DNA of 64,000 bases from positions 25,820,950-25,884,949 of the forward strand of contig CM039464.1 in NCBI GenBank assembly GCA_022414725.1, given 5' to 3'. This DNA is from Microglena sp. YARC. Lineage: Eukaryota > Chlorophyta > Chlorophyceae > Chlamydomonadales > Chlamydomonadaceae. Of the stretch, positions 44,720-57,300 are shown piece after piece. The translations under genes and the position numbers were made by a program. Position 1 is the first letter of the stretch, and each line of letters begins with the position of its first letter. The notes under the pieces are model-generated. The model searched no databases and was not told the DNA's origin. It worked only from the letters and a program-made list of their open reading frames with translations.

Positions 44720-47700
44720 CTGGGAAGAACGTGGGGTTGGGTTGGGATTGGGTGGGGTTGGGTGAGGGAGGGTTGGGTTGGGTTGTGTGTGTTGTGTTTT
44801 GTGTTATTGTGTTGGTTGCAGAGTGTTGTAGTGTTTTGTAGTTCATTGTGGTGGTGTAATGAGTTGTTAGTGTTTTGTAGTGTGTCGTTTGTGTGTTGTA
44901 GTGTTGCCGTAGTGTGTTGTCGTGTGTTGTAGTGTGTGTCGTAGTGTGGTCGCATTGTCGTTGTATGTGTGGTGTCGGTGTCGTAGTGTTGTGTTGCTCG
45001 TGTGTCGTTGTGTGTGTTCGTAGTGTGTCGTGTGTTGTCTTCGCAGTTGGTTGTGCCCCTGTTTTAGCGTAATTTGTAGTTATGAGTCCGTTCGTTATAT
45101 TCGTGAGTGTTGTGTGTTTCGCAGTGTTATGTGTTTGTCGGTTGTAGTGTGTCGTTAGTGTGTTTGTGCGTTGTTTGTCGTTTCGTGTTTGTGTGTTGTA
45201 GTGTGTTGTAGTGTGTGCAGTGTGTTGTGTGTGTATGTGTGTGTGGTTGTAGAGTGTGTAGTAGTAAGTGTTATGGTAGTGTGTCGTAGGTGTGATGTGC
45301 ATTGTTGTGTGTCGTGTAGTTTGTGGTAGTGTGTCGCAGTGTGTGTAGTGTGGTGTTTATATTGTAGTGTTGTTAGGTTCGTAGGTGTTGTATTTAGTGT
45401 GTGTACTGTGTTGTGTTTCGTGTGCGTTCGTAGTAGTTGCTAGGTTGCTACATGTGTCGTAGTGTCGTGTCGTAGTGTTTGTGTTGTAGTGGTAGTGTGT
45501 CGTGATGTAGTGTGTAGTGTAGTGTGTTGGTAGTAGTGTTGTCCGTAGTGTGTTTGTAGTGTGTCGTAGTGTTTGTAGTGTGGTTGTACTGTTGTACGTG
45601 TCGTCGTAGTGTTGTAGTGTGTCGTAAGTGTGTCTGTAGTGTTAGTGTAGTTGTGTGTTGTAGTGTGTGTAGTGTGTGTGTGTTGTAGTGTGTTTTTATG
45701 CTTGTAGTGTGTTGTGTGTTGTAGTTGTCGCAGTGTGGTAGTGTGTCGTAGTGTGTTGTAGTGGCTGTCGTCCACGTGTGTGTGGTGTGCTGTGGCTAGC
45801 TGATCGTCGTAGTGTGGGTAGTGTGTTGTAGGTGTGTGGTAGTGTGTTACAGTGTGTGTCGTAGTGTGTCAAAGTGTCGTAGGTTGTGATTGTAGTGTGT
45901 GCAGTGTTTACAGTGTGGTTTTGTACGTCCGTGTCGTAGTGTGTTCGTAGTGTTGTAGTGTGTTGTCGTGTGTTGTCGTGTGTTGTCGTGATGTTGTCGT
46001 GTGTTGTACGTGTTGTAGTGTGTGGATAGTACGTGTTACAATGTGTTTGTGTAGTGTGTCGCATTGTGTTGTACCTCCCGTGTCTGTAGTGTGTCGTAGT
46101 GTGTTACAATATGTTGTAGTGTGTTGTAGTGTGTTGCAGTGTGTTTGTAGTGTTCGTACCTCGTGTGTGTCGCATTGTGTTGGTACTCGCCGTTGTACAT
46201 CAGTTGTTAACTGTGTTGTAGACGTCTTTACAGAGTGTTGTCCGTGTGTTGTAGTATAGTTCTTTCAGTATTGTGTTGTAGTGTTGTAATTGCCTAGTGT
46301 GTTGTAGTGTGTTGTATCCATGCCAACTAACATATGACCCACAATGTGGTCCAACAGTCCATAACAAATACCCTCAACCAGATCTGACCATTCCCAGCCA
46401 TTATGTTTCCTCCCTCTCCCCCCCCCCGCCCCCTTCTTCTCACACATTCACTTTTGGCGCACATAAACGACACCAGATCTCATATCCCCCCCAACAGATC
46501 TGACCATTCTCACCCATATCCCCCCTTCCCCCCCACACACCACCACCACCACCACACACACACAGCTCCCTTACATATCCCCCCAACCAGATACGACCAT
46601 TCTCAACGCATATCCCCCCCCCTCCCCCCCCTCCCCCCCTCCCCCCCACAAGCTCCCCCCCCCCCCCCCCCCCCCCTCTCCCACAAAAAAAATAAAAAAA
46701 ACAGATACGACCATCTATTCCCACCATGGGCAAATAGGCGACTCCTGTGCTGTCTCTACCCCGTGGCGAGGGGTTCTGCAACCCCCAGACCACAGATACT
46801 CCACAGGTGGACGAATACACCATTCAGCCGACCTTGGCTCGCATAGGGTCGTCCAAAGCACCCTTTGCTGGCTTCTATCTGACACTGCCTTGAGGGGGTC
46901 CGTAGTCGTCTGGCAACCGAATGAGGGACATTTCTCAACCGCTCCACCACCGCCCCCCCCACAACACACTCTCCAACCTGCCCACTGGTGGCCAGCTCCT
47001 TGTGCTGCGCTGCGCTAGAGCAGGAGTAGGGAGCATGGTGCGCGGCCTCTGGTTGGCATTGGTGCAGAGACCGAGTGGTGTTCTGAAACAAGATGGACGT
47101 CCACTGGTACGCTGGGAAAGCGGAGCGTGTGCCCATTCTGGCTAAGCATGGCGGTCGCCCGCCCCCCCCCATGATGCCCCATTTCTTGCCCCCCCCGCCC
47201 CCCCCCTCCTGCCACACTACACTGTACACACCCCAATCCCCCACGTCCCGCAGCGCCATTATCGCCTCCTGATACCACCCTACCAAGCTGCCCTGGCTGG
47301 TGGGTCTAAGCTTGACACGTTGCGAGACACCCCGCATTCCCCGGGCCTAGTTGTTGGACATGGGCGATACTCCCTGTTGCTGCTCTACTGACAACTGCGA
47401 GGGGTCTGCAACGAATGGACGTCCACCACCAAACACCAGATCCGTGGCCCACTCCTTGTGCAGCATGCTGTCGGCCCAGCCAGAGGACCATTTGTTCTCA
47501 CCGCCCATATCATCCCGGGGCCGGCCCCCCCCCTCCCTCACACATACACACCCCAACCCAGCCACGCACACCTCCCATTCCCCTAACCAGATAGACATTC
47601 CTAGACCTTGGACATGGCGACTCCCTTGCTGGCTCTACTGAAACTGCGAGGGGTCTGCAACCGAATGGACGTCCACGCAAACACCTCCGTGGCCCACTCC

Positions 47701-49288
47701 TTGGTGCAAGCATGCGGCCCCAGCCAGAGGACCATTCTCAACCCCATCCCCTCCAGGGAGGAGCCCCCCCCCCCCACCCCCACCACACACACACCCCAAC
47801 CCAGCACGCACCCTCCCATATCCCCCCTAACCAGATATGACCATTCCCACCTTGGACATGGGCGACTCCCTTGCTGGCTCTACTGACAACTGCGAGGGGT
47901 CTGCAACCGAATGGACGTCCACACCAAACACCCTCCGTGGCCCACTCCTTGTGCAGCATGCGGCCCCAGCCAGAGGACCGATTCTCAACCCCCATCCCCC
48001 CCCCCCCCCCCCCCCCCCCACACACACACACCCGCAACCAGCCACGCACGACCTCCCATATCCCCCTTAACCAGATATGACCATTCCCACCTTGGACATG
48101 GGCGACTCCCTTGCTGGCTCTACTGACAATTGCGAGGGGTCTGCAACTGAATGGACGTCCACACCAAACACCTCCGTGGCCCACTCCTTGTGCAGCATGC
48201 GGCCTAGCCAGAGGATGAAGACGCGGCCATTGTCCATAAGGTAAGCTCCCTGGTCACTAAGGTGGGGCAGGGACAGAGGCAGAGTGGTGGGGAGGGGGAC
48301 CTCGCCAGTGGAGAAGACAGGTGCAGCACCGCCAGAGCTTGTGCCTGCGCCGTCCATGCCCCAATTTCCAGAGGGGTCGTGCAGCGGGTATAGGGACGGG
48401 TAGATCAACCTACGTGGGCAGATGGTGAGTGGTGTGTGGTGGGCAGATGGTGAGTGTGTGTGTGGGCAGATGGTGAGTGGTGTGTGTGGGCAGATGGTGA
48501 GTGGTGTGTGTGGGCAGATGGTGAGTGGTGTGTGTGGGCAGATGGTGAGTGGTGTGTGTGGGCAGATGGTGTGTGGTGTCATGGGGTGTGGGTAGATGGT
48601 GTGTGGGCAGATGGTGTGTGGGCGCGTGGGTAGTATGTGGGTACATGGGTAGTGCGTGTGTACGTGGGCAGATGGTGTGTGGTGTGATGGTGTGTAGTGT
48701 GATGGTGCGCGGGTAGACGGTGTGTGGGCAGAAAGGTGTGTGGGCAGATGGTGTGTGGGTGTGAATGGTGTGTGGGCAGATCATGTGCATGGTGAGGCGT
48801 GGTCTGATGGGGTCGGTATGTTATGTTATGGCATGGCGTGGTGAAATGGGGTCAGTGTGGCATGGCGTGAGACAAGCGGCTCACCCGCACAGCTCATCAA
48901 CAGGGCTGCCATGATTCATGAGCAACCGCCCATGCACTCTTTCGCATTCACGTCTTTACTTGGTACAGGACTTTCCCCCCCCCCCCCTCCCCCCCCCCCG
49001 CCCTCAAGTGACAAGCGGCTCACCTGCACAGCTCATCAACAGGTGCCCCATGATTTCATGAGCAACCGCCAATGCGCTCATTCTGCATTCCACGTCTTTA
49101 CTTCCACCCCTGACAAGGGAAGATGAGGGTGGATGGTTAGTAATGTTAGTAATAGCAGTATCAGCGGTAGTATAGTAGCAGTATAGCGGTAGTCATAGCA
49201 GTACTCATGCTAGTAATAGTAATTAGTAGTGGTAGTAATAGCAGTATCAGTGATAGAAATAGTAATTGCAACAGTAGGGACAGCAACT

Positions 49289-49329
<41 letters not shown>

Positions 49330-49541
49330 GCATCATCAAGCACCCAGAAAAAGTAGAAACAACAGCAAGCAAACAGTATCAGCAACAGCAGGCACCGAGC
49401 AACAATAGAAACAGCATTGCATCATCAAGCACCCTGAAGCATTCACATCTTTAACTCAACCCCCGACAAGGGAAATACAAGGGTGGGTGTAAGTATTCAT
49501 AGTAGTATAAGTGGTAGAGATATTAATTGCAACAGTAGGAT

Positions 49542-49574
<33 letters not shown>

Positions 49575-49992
49575 GCATATTCAAGCACCCTGAAGCATTC
49601 ACATCTTTAACTCAACCCCCGACAAGGGAAATACAAGGGTGGGTGTAAGTATTCATAGTAGTATAAGTGGTAGAGATATTAATTGCAACAGTAGGATCAG
49701 CAGCAGCAGCAGCAGCAGCAAGCATATTCAAGCACCCTGAAGCATTCACATCTTTAACTCAACCCCCGACAAGGGAAATACAAGGGTGGGTGTAAGTATT
49801 CATAGTAGTATAAGTGGTAGAGATATTAATTGCAACAGTAGGATCAGCAGCAGCAGCAGCAGCAGCAGCAAGCATGTTTAAGCACCCCTGAGCATTCACT
49901 CTTTAACTCAACCCCGACAAGGGAAATACAAGGGTGGGTGTAAGTATTCATAGTAGTATAAGTGGTAGAGATATTAATTGCAACAGTAGGAT

Positions 49993-50037
<45 letters not shown>

Positions 50038-50616
50038 GCATATTCAAGCACCCTGAAGCATTCACATCTTTAACTCAACCCCCGACAAGGGAAATACAAG
50101 GGTGGGTGTAAGTATTCATAGTAGTATAAGTGGTAGAGATATTAATTGCAACAGTAGGAACAGCAGCAGCAGCAGCAGCTTCAGCAGGAAGCACCATCAA
50201 GCACCCTGACGCATTCACGTGTTTACCTCCACGCCTGACACAATAGGAAGGTGAATCAGGCTTAAAGAAGTAATGATAACGCCTGGTTGGGCGTGGTATT
50301 AAGGGACCCCTGTCCTACGGCGGTAGGGAACGAGCTGCTAATTTACCTGGACAAAGCTACCATGGCAGTTGACAGCTACTGCGAACACTTAAGCTTACCC
50401 GTAGGAATTTGAACCCCGCACCTTCTTTTTTCAACGAGCTCTACCATTGAGCCATTCGTCGAAACGGGATAGAGTGAATATGATTAGATATCATTGAGAA
50501 CCTACCTCAATACAACACATCCCCTAGCCACCAATCTACCTCAACAAAACACAACCTCAGCTACTAACTCTCTCTCTCCAACCAGCTACCAACCAGCTAC
50601 CAACCAGCTACCAACC

Positions 50617-50672
<56 letters not shown>

Positions 50673-50719
50673 CGCATTCACCAACCTACCCGACCAAACA
50701 AAACTACCTCTATACAACC

Positions 50720-50756
<37 letters not shown>

Positions 50757-51337
50757 CCCCCCACACACACACATTCACCTACCTACCTACCTACCCGGAC
50801 CAAACAAACCAACCCACCTCAAAGCCGCGGTCTTGTTGATGCCCAGAGTCCACAACGGGAGGTATTTCATCGTCTCTGGGAAGATGAGCTTGTTGGGTGC
50901 TCGTGCAGCACTGCTTCCGTTCATCAGTCGGAACTCCTTCAGGGCCGCCTGCATACACGTTTGTGTGTGTGTGCTTGTGTGTTTGTGTGGTGTGTGTGTG
51001 CTTGTGTGTGCTTATGTGTGCATGTGTGTTTCTGTGTGTGTTTGCCGTGCTGCTTCCGTTCAACAGTCGGAACTCTTTCAGGGCAGCCTGCATACACGTT
51101 TTTTTTTTTTTGTTTGTTTGTGTGCGTGTGTTTGTGTGTTTTTTGTTTGTGTGCGTGTGTTTCGGTGTGTGTGTGTTTGTATGTGTGTGTTTGTGTGTTT
51201 TGTGTTTGTGTTTGTGTGCGTGTGTTTGTGTGTGTGTTTGTGTGCGTGTGTTTGTGTGGGTGTTTTGTGTGCGTGTGTGTTGTGTGTGTGTGTGTTTGTG
51301 TGTGTGTTTGTGTGTGTGTGTGTTTGTGTGCGTGTGC

Positions 51338-51375
<38 letters not shown>

Positions 51376-54300
51376 TTGTGTTTGTGTGTGTGTTTGTGTG
51401 CGTGTGTTTGTGTGCGTGTGTGTTTGTGTGTTTGTGTTCGTGTTTGTGTGCGTGTGTTTGTGTGTGTCTTTGTGTGTGTGTTTGTGTGTGTTTGTGTGTG
51501 TGTTTATGTGTGTGTTTGTGTGCGTGTTTGTTTGTGTGCGTGTGTTTGTGTGTGTGTGTGTTTGTGTTTGCCGCACTGCTTCTGTTCATCGGTCGGAACT
51601 CCTTCAGGGCCGCCTGCGTACATGTGTGTGTTTGTGAGTGAGCGTGTGTGTTTGTGAGTGTGCATTTTGGCGGAGCCCCCTCGTCAAGGGGGTGGGAGCC
51701 CCTAGGGTTACTCATTTGTCCGTCCGACCCACCCGACCATCCTTCTGACCGAGACAAAGCCTGACACATCAGCTAACAGTCTCATAACAAACTCACTTCT
51801 GTCGCTCCGTCGTGAGCACTCTCTTCCAATTTTAGCGTCGCTTGCGACGCTGCATAGAACTTGTTTGTTTGTGTGTTTGTGTGTTTGTGTGTGTGTGTAT
51901 AGAGGGGGGGACAAATATAAGCTTCGGCCCGGGCAGTGACTACAAGGGATCTCAATTGAAATTTATGACGGCAATGAGGTCATGGTTGCAGGGTCATGCC
52001 AGCTAGGCAATGAGTTCATGGTAGGCAATGAGGTCATGGTTGCAGGGTCATGCCAGCTAGGCAATGAGTTCATGGTAGGCAATGAGGTCATGCCAGCTAG
52101 GCAATGAGGTCATGGTTGCAGGGTCATGCCAGCTAGGCAATGAGGTCATGCCAGCTAGGCAATGAGGCCATGGTTGCAGGGTCATGCCAGCTAGGCAATG
52201 AGGTCATGGTAGGCAATGAGGTCATGCCAGCTAGGCAATGAGGTCATGCCAGCTAGGCAATGAGGTCGTGGTAGCAGGGTCATGCCAGCTAGGGTTAACT
52301 AAGGGGTGCATGCATACTCATACAAATCTGCATACATCAAATGATCTCACTCATACAAACCTGCATATATCAAATGATCTCATTCATAAAATAATTCCAA
52401 TTATTGAGTTAGTATATAAGATGGTGGTTGGCCCCAGTGAAAGCAAACTGGCTGGCCCACCCACCTGCATACACAACTGCAGCATATTGCGTGTTTCGTC
52501 CAGCGGGGAGGTCAAGCTCATCTCAACTGACAGCTTCAGCTTTCCATCCATCCACACCATCTCCACCGAACCCATCCACCCACCTGCAAACGCGACTGCA
52601 GCACATCGGCGAGTTTCCCACCCACCCACGCATCCATCCCCACCCACCCACCCATTCCTTCCACCAACCCACCCACCCACCTGCATACGCGACTCCAGCA
52701 CATTGCAAGTTTTCCACCCACCCACCCACGCATCCATCCCACCCACCCATCCACACCACCAACCCACCTGCATACGTGACTGCAGCACATTGCGAGTTTC
52801 CCACCCACCCACCCACCCACGCATCCATCCACACCCACCAAGCCACACCCACCTGCATACGTGACTGCAGCACATTGCGCGTTTCGTCCAGACGGGAGGT
52901 CAAGCTCTTCTCAACTGACAGCTTGGCCAGCATGCAGGCTGTTGCAGCAGCGTCGCAGCCGCGGTACAGATCTGCCAGGTCATTCACCACTGGTACAGCC
53001 ATAGTGTGCACCCTGGACAGGGAAATATGAGGGCGGGTGTTAGTAGTGACAGTGTAATGATAGCATCAGCAACAGCAGCACCTTTAGCCACATCCATACC
53101 ATCCATACACCCGCACCCACCCACTTCCCCAGCCACCCCCTCTCCCACTCACACCCACAGGTGCAGCAACCGACCCCTCCCCTCCCCCCCCTAGTACCTG
53201 ATCCTGCGCTCACCACAGGAGCTTGTGTAGAGCAGCGCGCACTGCACACATACAACGCCAGCTTGCATTGGGTGGGCATGCGCATATGTATGCATATGTG
53301 CATACATATTAGGTCAAGCACGTGTGTCTCTGCATCTGTACCCCCCCCCCCCCCCCCCCCCCTCGAACCTGATCCTGCGCTCAGCATAGAAGCTTGTGTA
53401 GAGCAGTGCGCACTGCACATATGCCACACCGCCAGCTTGCAATGTGTGGGCATGCGCATGAATACTAGGACGAACACGCGTGTATATGCTTCTGTATCCC
53501 CCCCCCCCCCACCAACCACACACACACACAACACGCGTACCTGATCCTGCGCTCGCCAAAGGAGCTTGTGTAGAGCAGTGCGCACTGCACATAAGCCACG
53601 CCAGCTTGCAATGCGTTTTCCTCCAGGGCAATCTGCACTGCAAAGGCCTTGTCGGGGTCGCAGGTGGGGAGCGCAAGAAGGTCGGTTGAGCGGTTGAAGA
53701 AATGGCCGTGGAAGGAGGACACACGCAAACCCTTGCTGCACCTGGGTGTGGTGGTGGGGGTTGGGTTGGGGGTAGGGTTAGGGAGGGTTGGGTGTGTGGG
53801 GAAGGGAGTTATGGGGTCGGTCCATTTCATTTGAAGAAATGGCCGTGGAAGGAGACACACAGACCCCTTGCTGGCACCTGGGTGTGTGTGTGTGTGTGGT
53901 GTGTGTGTGGTGTGGTGGGGGTTGGGGGTAGGGGCCAAGGGGATGGGGGTTGGGCAGGTTCCGGGGCAATCTGCACTGCCAAGGTCTTGTCGGGGTCGCA
54001 GGTGGGGAGCGCAAGAAGGTCGGGTGAGCGGTTGATGAAATGGCCCTGGAAGGAAGAGACACGCAGACCCTTGCTGCACCTGGGTGTGTGGGTGTGTGGG
54101 TGTGTGGGTGGTGGGGTGGGGGTAGGTGGCATGGTGGCTGAAGGTAGAGGGATGGGGGATGGGGGTTGAGAGGGGTTCATGGCAATCTTGACTGCAAAGG
54201 CCTTGTCGGGGTTGCAGGTGGGTAGTGCAAGAAGGTCGGTTAAGCGGTTGAAGAAATCGCCGTGGAAGGAGGCGTGTGTGTCCAGGGGCAGCCTGTTTGC

Positions 54301-57300
54301 TTGCACTGGGAACACTCAACACGACTGTGATGATAACGCCTGGTGGGGCGAGTGCATGCATTGGTGTGTGTGTGGAGTGGTGGTGATAGGGGTGGGGTGC
54401 AGGGGGGATTGTGTGTGTGTAGGCAGTCTGTGTTGTACAGCCCCCCCCCCCCCCCCCCCCCCCCACAACCCCGTCCCTATTGTGCTGCTCCTTAACTACT
54501 GCGATGAGTGCATGCATTGGTGTGTGGTGTGCGTGGGGTAGTCCCTGTGTTGTGTGTGAATCCCTTAGGTGATTATGGTCATATCTGGTTTAGGGTAGCT
54601 GTATATCATCGTGCTGCTCCTTGACTACTAGGGTGAGTGCATGCATTGGTGTGTGTGTGTGGTGTGTGTGTGGTTTGTGTGTGTGTGGTGTGTGTGTGGT
54701 TTGTGTGTGTGTGGGTAGTGTCTGTGTTGTGGAACCCCCAAGGTGATAATGGTCATAACTGGTCTAGGGTAGTTGTTACAGGCTGTTGGACCACATTGGT
54801 GGTAAAATGTGACTTGGCATGGAGCTAATGGAGTGATCGAAAAAGTTATGATAACGCCTGGAGGGGCGTGGTTTTAAGGGAGCCCTGTCTTACAGCGGTA
54901 GAGAACGGGCTGCTACTTTACCTGGGCAGTGCCACCATGGTGGTTGACAGCAACGGTGAACACTAAAGCGCACCTGTAGGGATTCGAACCCAGCACCTTC
55001 TTGTATCTATGAGCTGTACATGACTTGGTGAGGAGTGTGAAGCCAAGCCAACAATTCATTATGATGCACATGACTTGGTGAGGAGTGTGAAGCCAAGCCA
55101 ACAATTCATTATGATGCGCATGACTTGGTGAAGAGTGTGAAGCCAAGCCAACAATTCATTATGATGATGCGCATGACTTGGTGAAGAGTGTGAAGCCAAG
55201 CCAACAATTCATTATGATGATGCGCATGACTTGGTGAAGAGTGTGAAGCCAAGCCAACAATTCATTTATAAGGCGCACCTGATGCGCATGACGGCCTCCC
55301 ATGCTGTGGGTCGTGTCAGGTTGTGCACAATCTCGTTGTGAAGCTTTTCGCTGTCACGGGCTGCGTTGAATCCTGGGTAGTAGTACAGCTGCGCAGGGCA
55401 AAGTGTTGAGTTAATTGATTTGTGTGTGGATGGGAGGGTGGGGGGCAGAGGGGAGCAGGGGTGGTGGGTGATCTGTCTCAAAGTCGGGGTAGTAATACAG
55501 CTGCGCAGGGCAAAGTGTCGAGTTGATGGATTTGTGGGTGGATGGGTGGGGGGCAGAGGGGTGCAGATGGGTGATCTGTCTCAAAGTCGGGGTAGTAATA
55601 CAGCTGCGCAGGGCAAAGTGTTGCATTGATGGAGTTGTGGGTGGATGGGTGGGGGGCAGAGGGGGGCAGATGGGTGATCTGGCTTAAAGAGTGGGTGGGG
55701 TAAAGTGTCAAGTTGATGGATATAGACCAGGGTACTTCCAAGCGCGCGCTTTTGCGCGCTGCCTTTTTGAGCCCCACTGCGCTTTTCGCGAAGTTTTTTG
55801 CAACACCCCGTGGGCGCAGCAAGCAATTTTTGCGCTTTTTGCACCACAAAGCGCAGTTTTTTTGTTTACTAGTGCGCTAAAGCGCTGGCCAATTTGGTCA
55901 ATGGAAGTACCCTGATATAGAGTAGTATGGCTTTGTATGCGTCCTTGCATTTGTAGCTGTATGGCTGTCTTGTGTGAGGGGCATGGGCAGTAACACACGT
56001 GTGTGGGGCAAAGTGATATGCTGATGGATTTGTGGGTGGATGGGTGGGGGGCAGAGATCTGTCATTAAGACAGGGTAGTGATACAACAGCGCGGGGCAAA
56101 GTGACAGGTTGATGGATTTATACTTTTGGGTGGATGGGTGGGGGGCAGAGATCTGTCTTAAAGACAGGGTAGTGATACAACTGCGCGGGGCAAAGTGACA
56201 AGGTTGATGGATTATACTTTTGGGTGGATGGGTGGGGGGCAGAGATCTGTCTTAAAGACAGGGTAGTGATACAACTGCGCGGGGCAAAGTGACAGGTTGA
56301 TGGATTTGTACTTTTGGGTGGATGGGTGGGGGGCAGAGATCTGTCTTAAAGACAGGGTAGTGATACAACTGCGCGGGGCAAAGTGACAGGTTGATGGATT
56401 TATACTTGTGGGTGGATGGGTGGGGGGCAGAGATCTGTCTTAAAGACAGGGTAGTGATACAACTGCGCGGGGAAAAGTGACAGGTTGATGGATTTATACT
56501 TGTGGGTGGATGGGTGGGGGGCAGAGGGGTGCAGGGTCGGAAGTTGGGGGGACGGGGAAATTGATGCCAGCGACGCCAAGTCCCATGTTCTGGCGGACTT
56601 GTCACAAACACATCGACCAATGACATGCACCCTGCTACACACACCTACATCCACACACGCATCTACACCCACACAGCTACATCCACACACGCATGTTCAC
56701 CCACACACCTTCATCCACACACGCATGTACACCCACACACCTACATCCACACACGCATGTACACCCACACACCTACATCCACACACGCATCTACACCCAC
56801 ACACCTACATCCACCCACCCACCCCAATCACAAACCTATCCACATGTAGAGCAAGGAATGGAAGCCAGCAACGCCAAGTCCATATACTGCTAGCTTGTCA
56901 CTAACACATCGACTGTGATCTGAACCGGGCTGCACTCCAAACCACACACACGCATCTAAACCCACACCAACACACCTACACACACATCCCCACCCACCCA
57001 CCCCCTCACCAACCTCTCCAAATGTGAACCGGGGAATTGATGCCAGTGAGGCCAAGTCCATGTATTGCGAGTTTATCACAAACACATCGACCATGACATG
57101 CACCCTGCTACACACACCTACATCCACACACGCATCTACACCCACACACCAACACCCACCCCCATCACAAACCTCTCCACAAGTGAAGCGGGGAATTGAT
57201 GACAGCGACGCCAAGTCCATATACTGAGAGCTTGTCACAAACACATCCCCCCCCACACACACACATACCCCCCCCCCCCCCCCCCCCCCCCACACACACA

